This document shows, piece by piece, positions 1-8,677 of a DNA stretch of 64,000 bases. Every line of letters starts with the position of its first letter. The first letter of the stretch is position 1. This DNA comes from Egibacter rhizosphaerae (GTDB lineage Bacteria; Actinomycetota; Nitriliruptoria; Euzebyales; Egibacteraceae): positions 1,116,001-1,180,000 of the forward strand of contig NZ_CP036402.1 in assembly GCF_004322855.1 (NCBI RefSeq). Direction: 5' to 3'. The translations under genes were made by a program, and so were the position numbers. The notes below the pieces were generated by a model. That model had not been told where the DNA came from. It worked only from the letters and a program-made list of their open reading frames with translations, and made no database searches.

Positions 1-227
1 ACCGAGAAGGGCACGTCCATCTGCAGGATCTTGGCGGACCGGTGCAACCGCTCCATGTGCGCGCGATGCATGAAGACCGCCGCGCCCTCCTCGGTCTCGT
101 AGGCGCGGATGCCCTCGAAGACCCCCCACCCGTAGTGCAGCGTCGGGGTCAGGACGTGGATCTGGGCCTCGTTCCAGGGGACGAACTCCCCGTCCATCCA
201 GATCTCGTCCACCGGGGATATTGGCAT
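1..227 (-). CDS. ilvE: Branched-chain amino acid aminotransferase, N-terminal part
   Basis: The gene begins at the ATG at 227 and runs off the left edge, so only about 75 N-terminal residues are visible. The start follows a strong ribosome site (AAGGAGGG about 6 bases upstream). The visible residues include WMDGEFVPWNEAQIHVLTPT and then HYGWGVFEGIRAYET, the signature of the N-terminal domain of fold-type IV PLP aminotransferases of the IlvE group. The enzyme transfers the amino group in the last step of leucine, isoleucine and valine synthesis. It lies 79 bases downstream of leuB on the same strand and probably shares its transcript. The PLP lysine lies outside the window, so the assignment to IlvE rather than a D-amino-acid aminotransferase or aminodeoxychorismate lyase relies on the N-terminus and the context. 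Confidence 0.85.
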   Translation of the reverse strand, partial: MPISPVDEIWMDGEFVPWNEAQIHVLTPTLHYGWGVFEGIRAYETEEGAAVFMHRAHMERLHRSAKILQMDVPFS

Positions 228-306
228 CGCGGCCCTCCTTGATCCTGCCCGACTTGGTCCTCCCCGAGCGTTCCGGGCTGGCGAGGCGCCGGCCCACCCG
301 TCTCCG

Positions 307-1371
307 CTACGCCCCGTCGGCGACCAGGCCCGCCATCCGGTCGCCGATCTGCGACGTGGAGTATCCCATCTGCGGACCGGCCATGGCACCGAGCTCCGGC
401 AACACGCGACCGACCGACCGTTCGACCGCGGTGGCCGCGTCGGTCTCGCCGAGGTGCTCGAGCATGAGTGCGGCGGACAACACGGCGGCCGCAGGGTTCG
501 CGGCGCCGGTGCCCGCGATGTCCGGCGCGGACCCGTGGACGGGCTCGAACATGCTCGGCGCGGCGCGATCCGGGTTCAGGTTGCCGCTGGCCGCCAGCCC
601 CAGCCCTCCCTGCACCGCAGCGCCCAGGTCGGTGATGATGTCGCCGAACAGGTTGTCCGTGACGACGACGTCGAAGCGCCCCGGGTCGTTCACGAGGTAC
701 AGGCACATCGCGTCGACGTGCGCGTAGTCCATCGTGACCTCGCCGGCCTCCGCCACGACCTCCTCGACGGTGCGATACCAGAGGTCTCCTGCGTGGGTCA
801 GCACGTTCGTCTTGTGGCACAGCGTCAGGTGGCCACGTCGCTCCGCAGCCTTCCGTAGGGCGAACCGCGCGACCCGCTCCACCCCGCGACGCGTGTTGAG
901 CGACTCCTGGGTGGCGACCTCGCTCGGAGTCCCCCGATAGAGGTGCCCTCCGGCCCCCGCGTACAAGCCCTCGGTGTTCTCGCGTACGACGAGCAGGTCG
1001 CAGCCGTCCGGCGTGAGTCCCGCGATCGGCGTCGGCACCCCGGGCAGCAGGCGGACCGGCCGCAGGTTCACGTACTGGTCGAACTCGAAGCGCAGCCGCA
1101 ACAGCAGGCCGCGCTCCAGCACGCCCGGCGGCACGTCGGGCGAACCGACGGCGCCGACGAGGATCACGTCGTGCCCGCGCAGCTCGTCCTCGACCGCGTC
1201 CGGGAGCACCTCCCCGGTCCGAAGGTAGCGGTCCCCACCGAGGTCGTAGTCGCTCGTCGCGAGGCGAAAACCGAATCGCTCCCCCGCCGCGTGAGCGACC
1301 TTCGCCGCTTCCACGGTGACCTCCGGGCCGACCCCGTCGCCGCCGACAACTGCCACACGGTGCTCGCGCAA
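307..1371 (-). CDS. leuB: 3-isopropylmalate dehydrogenase
   Basis: This 354-residue protein has the normal length for LeuB, the NAD-dependent oxidative decarboxylase that converts 3-isopropylmalate to 2-oxoisocaproate in leucine synthesis. Substrate-binding arginines are visible at about R94, R104 and R130, the catalytic Tyr137 and Lys188 are present, and metal-binding aspartates lie at D220, D244 and D248. The family signature [13 protein letters not shown] is at 275-287. I chose the TTG start at 1371 because the next residues ([16 protein letters not shown]) match the usual LeuB N-terminus and AAGGGCGAAGG precedes it; the open frame continues far upstream but with meaningless sequence. ilvE follows 79 bases downstream. 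The other leucine genes (leuA, leuC, leuD) lie about 14 kb away. Confidence 0.95.
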   Translation of the reverse strand: MREHRVAVVGGDGVGPEVTVEAAKVAHAAGERFGFRLATSDYDLGGDRYLRTGEVLPDAVEDELRGHDVILVGAVGSPDVPPGVLERGLLLRLRFEFDQYVNLRPVRLLPGVPTPIAGLTPDGCDLLVVRENTEGLYAGAGGHLYRGTPSEVATQESLNTRRGVERVARFALRKAAERRGHLTLCHKTNVLTHAGDLWYRTVEEVVAEAGEVTMDYAHVDAMCLYLVNDPGRFDVVVTDNLFGDIITDLGAAVQGGLGLAASGNLNPDRAAPSMFEPVHGSAPDIAGTGAANPAAAVLSAALMLEHLGETDAATAVERSVGRVLPELGAMAGPQMGYSTSQIGDRMAGLVADGA

Positions 1372-1560
1372 GCCTTCGCCCTTCGTCGTGGTCCGATGTG
1401 TCCGATCGCGACGGAGTCTACCGCTGGGGCGCGCAGGGGAGCTGACGCGCAGAGCAGGAGTCGGCGACCGCCGGGCCGCATGTGCGAACCCGACGATGGC
1501 GGCCCTAACATCCCGCCGGTCATCGAGAACACCCGGCGAGCTCCGGGAACCAGGAGTCAC

Positions 1561-3096
1561 GTGCAGCTGCCAGCAACCCTCGAGATCGTCGCCGCGGCAC
1601 TCCCGGTCGTGCTGCTCGGGACCCTGGTGGTCTGGCGACGCTGGGCGCTCACTCGGGCCGGCTGGTTCAGTCTCGGGATCGCCGTGCTCGTCGCCCTGGG
1701 TGCGGCCGGGCTCGATGCGACGGGCCTGGCCGTGGCTGTCGGCAAGGGAGCCTGGACCGGGGGCTGGATCCTCCTGATCGTCGTGCCCGCGCTCCTCGTC
1801 TACGAGCTCGTGCAGCGGGCGGGCGCGCTCGCACGCCTCTCGGAGGAGCTGGGCCGGCTGGCGGGCACGAAGGCGCGCCAACTCCTCCTCTTCGCATGGA
1901 CCGTGCCGTCCTTCGTCCAAGGGGTGGCGGGGTTCGGCGTGCCGATCGTGGTCGCCGCCCCCATGCTCGTGGCCGCCGGGTTCGCCCCGGCCGCGGCCAT
2001 CGCGGCGGTCCTCGTGGGCTACCACTGGTCGGTGACGTTCGGCTCCATGGGCTCGTCGTTCTTCGTGGCCGCCGGTACGGCGGAACTCACCGTCACCGAG
2101 ACCGCGCGGTTCGCGCTGCTCGCCTCCTCGTTGCTCGCGGTGAACGCGCTGCTCGCCGGCCTGCTGCTCCTGCGGCGAGCCGGCCCGGACGGGGGTGCAC
2201 GCGGCGCCATCCTCCCCCTGGTCGTCACCGCGGTCGCGATGGGCTCGGTGCTCGTCGGGGTCGCCGCGGTCCAACCGGCCCTGGGCTCGACCGCGGCGGG
2301 GCTGGCGGGCGTGGTCGTCCTCGCTCTGTTCCTGCGTCGGGGCGGCGGCCGGGTCTCCCCGCGACCGCTCGCCCTCGCCGCGGCACCGTACGCCGGCCTC
2401 ACCCTGCTCGTCGTCGTCGCGTTCGGGGTGCCGCCCGTCCGCGAACTGCTCGCCCGCGTTCCGACCCTCGCGCCGAGCTTTCCCGCGACGACCACCGACT
2501 TCGGGGAACGAGCCGCGGTCGCGGCCCATCAGCCGTTCGACCCGCTGCTCCACCCGTGGATCTATCTGCTCGCGATCGCGTTCGTGGCGTGGGCCGGCTA
2601 TCGGCTCCTCGGCTGGCTGCCGCCCGGTGAGGGACGTGCCGCGCTCGCGGGCTGGGCGACCCGCGGACGCAAGACCGCCGCGAGCCTGCTCGGACTCACC
2701 ATCCTGGCAGCGGTGATGGTCGAGGCCGGTCTCGTCTCCCGCCTGGCCGAGGCGTTCGTCGCGGCTCTCGGCCCGGGATTCGCGGCGATCTCCCCCGTCC
2801 TGGGGGCGCTGGGCACGGCGGTCACCGGCAGTACCACGGCTTCGAACGCCCTGTTGGCGCCGCTCCAGGCCGGGGCGGCCGATCAACTCGGCGCGGACAT
2901 GGCCGCCATGCTCACCGGACAGACCGCGGGCGGCAACGTCGGGAACGCGCTCACACCCCTGAACGTGGCGATCGCAGCCGGCGCAGTCGGGGCGACGGGC
3001 GAAGAGGGCGCGATCATTCGCGACGCGAGCAAGGACGCGGTCCCGTTGCTCGTTCTTGCCGCGGTCGCGACCACCGCGCTCGTCTGGTTGCTCTGA
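1561..3096 (+). CDS. L-lactate permease family transporter
   Basis: This is a polytopic membrane protein of 511 residues that resembles the lactate permease (LctP/LldP, TC 2.A.14) family. Several motifs support this: [14 protein letters not shown] in the first third, [15 protein letters not shown] just after it, [16 protein letters not shown] near residue 425, and a C-terminal [20 protein letters not shown] segment. These match the conserved loops of lactate and glycolate permeases. Family members import lactate or glycolate with protons across the inner membrane. The GTG start at 1561 follows AGGAG by 5 bases, and the first membrane helix begins right after it. Its neighbours (divergent leuB, convergent HAD gene) do not point to a substrate; no lactate dehydrogenase gene is adjacent, so lactate as substrate is a family-level inference. 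Confidence 0.85.
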   Translation: MQLPATLEIVAAALPVVLLGTLVVWRRWALTRAGWFSLGIAVLVALGAAGLDATGLAVAVGKGAWTGGWILLIVVPALLVYELVQRAGALARLSEELGRLAGTKARQLLLFAWTVPSFVQGVAGFGVPIVVAAPMLVAAGFAPAAAIAAVLVGYHWSVTFGSMGSSFFVAAGTAELTVTETARFALLASSLLAVNALLAGLLLLRRAGPDGGARGAILPLVVTAVAMGSVLVGVAAVQPALGSTAAGLAGVVVLALFLRRGGGRVSPRPLALAAAPYAGLTLLVVVAFGVPPVRELLARVPTLAPSFPATTTDFGERAAVAAHQPFDPLLHPWIYLLAIAFVAWAGYRLLGWLPPGEGRAALAGWATRGRKTAASLLGLTILAAVMVEAGLVSRLAEAFVAALGPGFAAISPVLGALGTAVTGSTTASNALLAPLQAGAADQLGADMAAMLTGQTAGGNVGNALTPLNVAIAAGAVGATGEEGAIIRDASKDAVPLLVLAAVATTALVWLL

Positions 3097-3201
3097 CCGG
3101 CGAGGCCTCGCCACCTACGTCACCCCACCGAGCCACAGCGAATCCGTCGAAGGACGCACGAACGGTGCTCTGATCCCGAGCACGACCCACCGGGCGACGT
3201 G

Positions 3202-3798
3202 CTACTCGGACAGCACCCCTTCGTGGACCAGGCGCGACCGGAGGTCGTCCACCCCCTCGAAACGGTGTGCCGCGATCCCGATCTCCCGCGCCGCCTCGCA
3301 GTTCGCTTCTCGGTCGTCAACGAAGAGCGCTTCGGCCGGCTGCAGGTCGACCTGCTCCAGCACCCGCTCGTAGAAGGCGCGGACCGGCTTGCGCACGCCC
3401 AGGTGGTGACTGGCGAGGACGCCTTCGACGCGTGCGTCCAGTGCGAACCGTGCGCGGAGTTCCTCGATCCAGACCGGGTAGTTGCTCACGATGTAGCGGT
3501 CCGCGCGCCCCTCGAGGTCGTCGAGCAGGTCACGCATGCCCGGCACCCACGCGTAACCCGCCCGTCGAGCTCGTTGGAAGGCCGTGGCATCGAACGGCAG
3601 ATCCGTGCCCGGCGCCCAGAAGCGGGCGAAGAACTCCGTCTCGTCGATCGCCGCGATCTCGAACTCCGGCCAGGCCTCCCGGTCCCGGTGCCCGGCACGA
3701 TCGGCCACCGACCCCCCGGTACCCGCACGAACGGCCCGTGGGTAAGGATCGATCAACAGGGTATCCATGAGGTCGAACAGGACGGCCCGGATCGTCAC
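3202..3798 (-). CDS. HAD superfamily hydrolase, subfamily IA
   Basis: This 198-residue protein shows the four haloacid dehalogenase motifs: FDLMDTLL with nucleophile Asp9, SNYP in motif II, the motif III lysine in GVRKPVRAFYERVL, and FVDDREANCEAA in motif IV. An alpha-helical cap lies between motifs I and II. Members are cytoplasmic phosphatases or dehalogenases of small molecules. The residue two after the nucleophile is Met instead of the usual Asp general acid, so ordinary phosphatase activity should not be assumed. The GTG start at 3798 is preceded only by a weak GGGGA; upstream in-frame sequence is low-complexity and arginine/serine-rich. It is divergent from the GNAT gene 76 bases away and convergent with the transporter. 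Confidence 0.8.
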   Translation of the reverse strand: MTIRAVLFDLMDTLLIDPYPRAVRAGTGGSVADRAGHRDREAWPEFEIAAIDETEFFARFWAPGTDLPFDATAFQRARRAGYAWVPGMRDLLDDLEGRADRYIVSNYPVWIEELRARFALDARVEGVLASHHLGVRKPVRAFYERVLEQVDLQPAEALFVDDREANCEAAREIGIAAHRFEGVDDLRSRLVHEGVLSE

Positions 3799-3874
3799 GT
3801 TTTCCCCGCTCGCGAATGAACGTCCACCGGACCGACCCCGTCGATTCTGGCAGGATGGTGGCCGGAGGGATCCT

Positions 3875-4387
3875 ATGCGTCCAGTCCTGCACGGCACCCA
3901 AGTCACGCTCCGACCGGTGACGCCCGAGGACGTCGACGTACTTGCCGACATCCTCGCCGAGCCCGAGGTGTCACGGTGGTGGCCCCGCTACGACGCGAGT
4001 CGGGTCCGACGCGATCTGCTCGAGGCACCGGACACGACGGTGTTCACGGTGGCCCACCTGGACGACGAGGTCGTCGGCTCCATCCAGTACGTCGAGGAGC
4101 CGGCCCCGGACTACCGTCACGCGTCGGTGGACGTGTTCCTGCATCCAGCCTGGCACGGCAAGGGCCTCGGTACCGACGCGATCCGCACGCTGGCGCGGCA
4201 CCTGATCCATGATCGCGGGCACCACCGTCTCGCGATCGATCCCGCGGCCGACAACGAGAAGGCGATCCGTACCTACAAGCGGGTCGGCTTCAAGGAGGTC
4301 GGCGTGATGCGGGAGTACGAGCGCAACGCCAACGGGGAGTGGCAGGACTGCCTGCTCATGGACCTGCTCAAGCGCGATCTCGAGTAG
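3875..4387 (+). CDS. GNAT family N-acetyltransferase
   Basis: A 170-residue cytoplasmic acetyl-CoA-dependent N-acetyltransferase. The acetyl-CoA pyrophosphate-binding loop is HGKGLGTD at about 94-101, followed by a helix and the typical C-terminal NEKAIRTYKRVGFKEVGVMREYE segment. The opening (LRPVTPEDVDVLADILAEPEVSRWW) resembles the group that contains aminoglycoside 6'-N-acetyltransferases and ribosomal-protein acetyltransferases; I cannot tell the substrate. The ATG at 3875 follows GGAGGGA by 5 bases. The gene is divergent from the HAD hydrolase. Nothing recognisable lies in the 257 bases after it; no good start or long coding frame is visible there on either strand. Confidence 0.85.
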   Translation: MRPVLHGTQVTLRPVTPEDVDVLADILAEPEVSRWWPRYDASRVRRDLLEAPDTTVFTVAHLDDEVVGSIQYVEEPAPDYRHASVDVFLHPAWHGKGLGTDAIRTLARHLIHDRGHHRLAIDPAADNEKAIRTYKRVGFKEVGVMREYERNANGEWQDCLLMDLLKRDLE

Positions 4388-4644
4388 CCGGAGGCCCGGG
4401 CGGTCGTTCGCGCCCGTCGTGAAGGAGCCCTCGACCACGTCGCGGTCGCGCTCCTAGGCGAGCAACGCCACCGCGTGCCCGGGGGCGGCCACTGCGGGCT
4501 CGTCCACCTCGCCGCTGGCGCTGAACACCCCCTCGAGGGGCCGCCACGGCACCGCTCCCGCCGCTCGGATATCTCCGCCACGAACGCTCCTGCCGTCGAG
4601 ACCCGCCGCACGGACGCTGGAACGTATGCCGCGACGAGGGTACG

Positions 4645-5775
4645 GTGCCCCGTCGCGCGAAGCGGCCGATCGAGCAAGCAGACAGGATGGCGACGGTGAC
4701 CGACTGGGTGACGATCAAGGTGGTCCTGACCGGTCGCGAGGGTGAGCCCCTCGCACAACCACCCGGTCGTGTCATGCTCGCCCACCGGGGGCACACCTTC
4801 GCGGAGCTGGGCGATGCGATCGACGTGGCCTTCGGCCGTTGGGACCTGGGTCACCTGCACGAGTTCAACGTCGACGGGCGTTCGCTCACCAACGACGGCG
4901 AGGAGGGAGCCCCGCACGTCGAAGACAGCGACAGCGTCGCGCTCCGCGATGTTCGACTCCACGAGGGGACGCGCTTCCGCTACGTCTTCGATCTCGGCGA
5001 GGAGTGGAGCCACGACTGCACCGTCGAGGAGGTGGACCTCGCCGTCGAGGAGGTCTACGGGGAGGCCCCGGACACGCCGATTCCCGTCTTCGGCTGGGGC
5101 ACACTGCCGGACCAGTACGGGCGGCTGACCGAGGACGAGGACGACGAGCTCGACGGGGCCGTCGATTGGGACGCGCCTCGATCGGGCGATGACGAGGTCG
5201 CCGGTGAGGACCTCGATGCCGCCGAGGCCTGGGACGTGGTTCAAGATGCCCTCGCCGGCCTGCCCGCGGCGCCCCCGGGAATCGAGGAGGCGATGGCAGC
5301 GGCGACCGAGGCGGTGCGCGCCGCGCCGGCAGCTTGGCCAGCCGATGCCCTGCTCGCCGCCGCGAACCTGTCCCCCGGAACACTGCCCGCGGACGAGGCC
5401 GAGCTGTGGATAGAGCTCGCGGCCGGGGTCGTCGACCCGGACGACCCGCTGCCGGTGGATGCCAACCTGGAAGCGGCGTGGACGAGCGTGGACGTGGCGG
5501 ACTGGGCTGCCGTGGTGATCGAGCTCGTGCGCGGCGGGGTCGGCACCAACGCCGACGTGGAATCCCTGGCCGGCCACATCGCCCGGTGTCCCCATGTCGA
5601 GGAGCAGGAGCTCGACGAGGACGACGAGGCCGTGCTGCGGCGGGGCCTCGCGATCGTCAGCGAGCTGCTCGCCCATCTCGGCGCGCTCGATGCCTCGCAT
5701 CGCCTCACCGCGCTCGGGCGGTGGGGACTTCCCCGTGCCCTGGCGCGCGCGTGGGTCGGCGAGGGCGCTGTCTAG
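4645..5775 (+). CDS. Plasmid pRiA4b ORF-3 family-like protein
   Basis: A soluble, acidic protein of 376 residues (362 if it starts at the ATG at 4687). The N-terminal 160 residues match the pRiA4b ORF-3-like family: a beta-rich start (VTIKVVLTGREGEP), then HTFAELGDAIDVAFGRWDLGHLHEF, RFRYVFDLGEEWSHDCTVEEV, and a following PVFGWGTLPDQYG. The family has no firm biochemical function, although its members are often found near DNA-associated genes. The C-terminal half is rich in Ala, Glu and Asp and I do not recognise it. I used the GTG at 4645 because GAGGG lies 4 bases upstream; the ATG at 4687 has only a weak site. The gene is convergent with the following HTH gene. Confidence 0.7.
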   Translation: MPRRAKRPIEQADRMATVTDWVTIKVVLTGREGEPLAQPPGRVMLAHRGHTFAELGDAIDVAFGRWDLGHLHEFNVDGRSLTNDGEEGAPHVEDSDSVALRDVRLHEGTRFRYVFDLGEEWSHDCTVEEVDLAVEEVYGEAPDTPIPVFGWGTLPDQYGRLTEDEDDELDGAVDWDAPRSGDDEVAGEDLDAAEAWDVVQDALAGLPAAPPGIEEAMAAATEAVRAAPAAWPADALLAAANLSPGTLPADEAELWIELAAGVVDPDDPLPVDANLEAAWTSVDVADWAAVVIELVRGGVGTNADVESLAGHIARCPHVEEQELDEDDEAVLRRGLAIVSELLAHLGALDASHRLTALGRWGLPRALARAWVGEGAV

Positions 5776-5795
5776 CTCCCGAGCCAGCACGGGAG
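5776..5795. terminator. Possible hairpin between convergent genes
   Basis: CTCCCG at 5776-5781 and CGGGAG at 5790-5795 form a 6-bp inverted repeat with an 8-base loop, directly after the stop codon of the pRiA4b-like gene and before the convergent HTH gene end at 5814. There is no T-run, so this is only a weak terminator candidate. Confidence 0.3.
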
Positions 5796-5813
5796 GCGGG
5801 ACCGAGCCGACCG

Positions 5814-6209
5814 TCACGGCTGCTCTCGTCCTGGCAGGTCGATATCGAGGATCCTGGCGAGCTGCTCGACCGTGGCCCAGCTGGTGCGCTGACGTCCGTT
5901 CAGCACCTTCGACAGCGTCTCCCGGGCGACGGGATGGCCAGCCAGGCGCAGCCGCCACGCGAGTTCGGTGACCGACCATCGGCGTCGCTGCAACGCCTCG
6001 TGGCACCGGATCACCGCGCGCCACAGTTCCTCGTCGCCTCCGGGGGCGGGTCGTTCCCACCAGCGCACTTCGCCGCGCGGCCCGCGAGTGGTGCGGCGAG
6101 GCGGCGTCCTTCGCCCGGGCCGCGACCCCGCCCGGCGCGTCGGTTCCCGACGCGAGGCGGCGAAGCGTGCCCCGACGGCCTCGCTCGGCTCGATCCGTCG
6201 CGCGAGCAT
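5814..6209 (-). CDS. Helix-turn-helix (XRE-like) DNA-binding protein
   Basis: A 131-residue protein with a basic, Arg/Pro-rich N-terminal half (about residues 1-55) and a C-terminal helix-turn-helix region from about 70 to 120: WSVTELAWRLRLAGHP, then VARETLSKVLNGRQRTSW and ATVEQLARILDIDLP. The spacing resembles XRE/Cro-type domains, in which the second stretch would be the recognition helix. The ATG at 6209 follows a good site (GGGGGAG about 4 bases upstream). It is divergently arranged with the WYL-domain gene across a 212-base gap that contains nested palindromes, and it is convergent with the pRiA4b-like gene. A role as a local repressor is an inference from this arrangement. Confidence 0.7.
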   Translation of the reverse strand: MLARRIEPSEAVGARFAASRREPTRRAGSRPGRRTPPRRTTRGPRGEVRWWERPAPGGDEELWRAVIRCHEALQRRRWSVTELAWRLRLAGHPVARETLSKVLNGRQRTSWATVEQLARILDIDLPGREQP

Positions 6210-6342
6210 CGGCTCCCCCTTCCCTCGTCAGTCCACGGGACCCGTTCGGCTCTCCCGCCCTTCGCGGCCGCCTTCGGCACCGGCATCGGTGCCGGTGCCC
6301 TCCCCGTGCCGGTGTCGACGATGCCCCCCGCACCGTTCACAC

Positions 6343-6368
6343 TTGACGCAGGGCGCGTCAGATCTGAC
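6343..6368 (+). promoter_or_regulatory. Nested palindromes upstream of the WYL-domain regulator
   Basis: Two overlapping inverted repeats lie 54-79 bases before the WYL gene start: TGACGC (6344-6349) with GCGTCA (6355-6360), and the perfect 12-base palindrome GTCAGATCTGAC (6357-6368). TTGACG at 6343-6348 could also act as a -35 element. The arrangement looks like an operator over a promoter for one of the two divergent regulators, but binding is inferred only from symmetry. Confidence 0.4.
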
Positions 6369-6421
6369 CCTGACCCGCGCGCCGGCCGATGGAGGCCGTG
6401 TCCCCGAGCGAGAGGCGCGCT

Positions 6422-7627
6422 ATGACCCGGACGATCACGACGGACCTGGGCCGCGTCGACGGTCGGGATGTGGCCACCTGGGCGGAGCGCCGGGCACCGC
6501 TCGACCCCGCCGACGCCGACACGCTCGAGCTCGCGCGCGCCTACGTGCAGGCGCATCCCCGATCAGCGCAGGGCACGACACAGGGGCAGCGGCTCGCACT
6601 GCTGCGTCGACTCGCCGCGCGACCGGCCCGCACCGAGGACCTGCTCGCTGCCCTGCGCACGGTCGGGTGGGTCGGCGCGGACGACCTCGCCAACCGGCTG
6701 CGGGAGCTCCGACGGACGGAGGGAGCGCGTCGAGGGGCGGGTGCCGCCGGGATCGCGCTCACCGAGCACGGCGACGTGGTCGCGCTGGCCGAGCCCTTCC
6801 CTGCGCTCGACGAGGGTCAGGAACGGGCCCTCGGGTTCGCCAAGGCCGTGACCAGCCAGCTGGACGGCACGCTCGCGACGGCCGCCACGCGCAGCCTCGA
6901 CGAGCTACTGCCGGACCTCCCGCCGCAGGCGCACACCGGGCCCCCGTCCCCCACCGATCTCGCGAGCGTGGAGCGATTCCACGCGGCCCTAACCGAGCAG
7001 CATGCGGTCACCGTCCGGTACCGATCACTGAACTCCCGCCGCACCACCGATCTCACCGTCGTTCCGATCGCCTACCACACGCACTGGGGTGCGGTGAAGG
7101 CGCTCTGCATCGAGCTGGGTCCCAGCGGTGAAAGAGGGCGCGACCTGCAGCTCGCGCTCGAGCGGATCCACGAGGTGACGCCGCGTCCGGGGATCGCCCT
7201 GCCGAGCGACCTGACGCTGCTCGAGGACCAGCTCGGGCTCGTCCTGTCCGGCGACCTACTGACGATCGCCCAGGAACGGGACCTCTTCGGGCTGGCGGAC
7301 GCGAGCCCCGAACCGCTGGCGGACGATCCGGACGCGTTCATCGTGAGCGGCACCTTCCCGCGGGCTCTCGCCTGGGACGTCATGGAGCAGATCTGCGCCT
7401 GGGCCGGCAGCGTCCAGGTCCGCGAACCGCTGTGGCTCGTCAACGCCGTCTGCCGCCGCCTTCGCGCCGGCCTACGAGAGATGGAGCTCGGGTCGGGCTT
7501 CGAGCTGATCAAGCCCGAGCCCGGGCGCGGGTTCCCGTCGCACGGCGAGGCGGTCAACTGGGAACCGGAGGAGCGCCGCGGGGACGGACGTGCCCGCCGA
7601 TTGACTCCCCCCGCGCGCCCCACCTGA
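6422..7627 (+). CDS. WYL domain-containing transcriptional regulator
   Basis: A 401-residue protein. The N-terminal half (about 1-170) is helical with a winged-helix-like stretch (LLRRLAARPARTEDLLAALRTVGWVGADDLANRLREL). From about residue 180 a WYL domain begins (VERFHAALTEQHAVTVRYRS, VVPIAYHTHWGAVKALCIEL, DLQLALERIHEVTP); the classic W-Y-L triad is degenerate, HWGAVKAL occupying its position. The C-terminal 120 residues resemble the C-terminal extension of WYL proteins. WYL domains sense ligands, often nucleic acids or nucleotides, and control DNA-repair or phage-defence genes; nothing here shows the target. I chose the ATG at 6422, which follows GAGAGG; an in-frame ATG at 6389 lacks a ribosome site. 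The palindromes at 6343-6368 suggest control at this promoter. Confidence 0.75.
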   Translation: MTRTITTDLGRVDGRDVATWAERRAPLDPADADTLELARAYVQAHPRSAQGTTQGQRLALLRRLAARPARTEDLLAALRTVGWVGADDLANRLRELRRTEGARRGAGAAGIALTEHGDVVALAEPFPALDEGQERALGFAKAVTSQLDGTLATAATRSLDELLPDLPPQAHTGPPSPTDLASVERFHAALTEQHAVTVRYRSLNSRRTTDLTVVPIAYHTHWGAVKALCIELGPSGERGRDLQLALERIHEVTPRPGIALPSDLTLLEDQLGLVLSGDLLTIAQERDLFGLADASPEPLADDPDAFIVSGTFPRALAWDVMEQICAWAGSVQVREPLWLVNAVCRRLRAGLREMELGSGFELIKPEPGRGFPSHGEAVNWEPEERRGDGRARRLTPPARPT

Positions 7628-7680
7628 TCGGTGTCCCGGGCCGTCCTCAGCTCCCTTGACCAGGTCGGCGCTTCCCAGGC

Positions 7681-8637
7681 TCAGCGAGCGGCCGGGGCCG
7701 AGGCCGTGGCGCGCCAGCGGTCGAGGATCAGCGCGGTCGCCAGCGCATCGGTCGGGGGCAACACCGCCGCGTCGCCACGCACCGCCTCCGCGAACCCGGT
7801 CACCATGCGCTCGTACGGGTCTGCCTGCCAGGAACCGCACGGCTCCCCGTCGCGGAGCAACACCGCCTCGCGGTCGACCCCGACGGTGAACGCGTGCGGC
7901 ACGTCGAGGGACCCCTTGGTGCCCACGACGCTGATGTGCTGTGTGCGCGCGCCGCCGAAGCTCACGCGGGCGGTGCCGAGACCTCCGGCGGAGAGGTCGA
8001 TCACGGCGGAGGCGACCTCGTCGACCCCCTCGCGATCGGCGATCATCAGCCCGCGGATGTCGTGGGGCTCCTCGCCGATCAGCCAACGGATGGCGCTGAT
8101 CGCGTACACCCCGAGATCGAGGATCGCGCCACCACCCCTGGAGCGCGTCCAGCGGTAGTCGTCCACGGACGGGGCGGCACCATCGAAGCACGCGTCGACC
8201 CGCAGGACCGACCCGATCTCGCGGGCGCGCACCATCGCCAGCAGCGCGTCGGTGCGGGGATGGAAGCGCGACATGATGCCCTCCATCAACACTCGCCCGG
8301 TGCGAGCCGCCACAGCGGCCATGCGCTGCGCGCCCGCCGCATCGAGCGCGAGGGGCTTCTCGCAGAGCACGTGCTTGCCCGCTTCGAGCGCGGCGATCGC
8401 CCACGCCTCGTGCAGGTCGTTCGGCAGCGACACGTAGACGGCGTCCACGTCGGGGGCCTCGAGCACCTCCTCGTAGGCGCCCCGCGCGCGCCGCGCCCCG
8501 TGGCGGGCACCGAAGCGTTGCGCGCGCGTCAGGGAACTGGATCCGACGCACGCGAGGTCGTGGCCGGCGGCCCGCATCGCCGGCGCGAGCGCCCGGTCGG
8601 CGATCCGACCGGGCCCGAGGATCCCCCATCGCAGCAT
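7681..8637 (-). CDS. Gfo/Idh/MocA family oxidoreductase
   Basis: A 318-residue NAD(P)-dependent oxidoreductase. The Rossmann motif GILGPGRIADRAL is at the N-terminus, followed by the family hallmark EKPLAL near residue 94, whose lysine is catalytic, and the C-terminal alpha/beta substrate domain ([24 protein letters not shown]). Members act on sugars, inositols or related compounds; the substrate cannot be read from the sequence. The ATG at 8637 has no Shine-Dalgarno sequence, but TAGTCT lies 8 bases before it (8646-8651), so the mRNA is probably leaderless. It lies downstream of the sigma factor gene on the same strand, separated by a hairpin terminator at 8653-8670. Confidence 0.85.
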   Translation of the reverse strand: MLRWGILGPGRIADRALAPAMRAAGHDLACVGSSSLTRAQRFGARHGARRARGAYEEVLEAPDVDAVYVSLPNDLHEAWAIAALEAGKHVLCEKPLALDAAGAQRMAAVAARTGRVLMEGIMSRFHPRTDALLAMVRAREIGSVLRVDACFDGAAPSVDDYRWTRSRGGGAILDLGVYAISAIRWLIGEEPHDIRGLMIADREGVDEVASAVIDLSAGGLGTARVSFGGARTQHISVVGTKGSLDVPHAFTVGVDREAVLLRDGEPCGSWQADPYERMVTGFAEAVRGDAAVLPPTDALATALILDRWRATASAPAAR

Positions 8638-8645
8638 GGAGGGGG

Positions 8646-8651
8646 AGACTA
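8646..8651 (-). promoter_or_regulatory. Candidate -10 element for a leaderless oxidoreductase transcript
   Basis: On the minus strand TAGTCT is followed by exactly 8 bases and then the ATG of the oxidoreductase gene, placing transcription initiation at the start codon. No clear -35 element is seen. The same geometry appears before several other genes of this window. Confidence 0.45.
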
Positions 8652-8652
8652 G

Positions 8653-8670
8653 CCGCTCGAAACCGAGCGG
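8653..8670 (-). terminator. Hairpin after the sigma factor gene
   Basis: CCGCTCG and CGAGCGG form a perfect 7-bp stem with a 4-base loop, eight bases past the sigma factor stop codon. It separates that gene from the -10 element of the following oxidoreductase gene. No long T-run follows. Confidence 0.5.
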
Positions 8671-8677
8671 ACGGTCG

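Noticed and set aside
4388-4644. Possible small minus-strand gene between GNAT and the pRiA4b-like gene
   Set aside because: A short frame ending at 4456 has no convincing start or ribosome site and an Arg/Gly/Ala-rich composition like other chance frames here.
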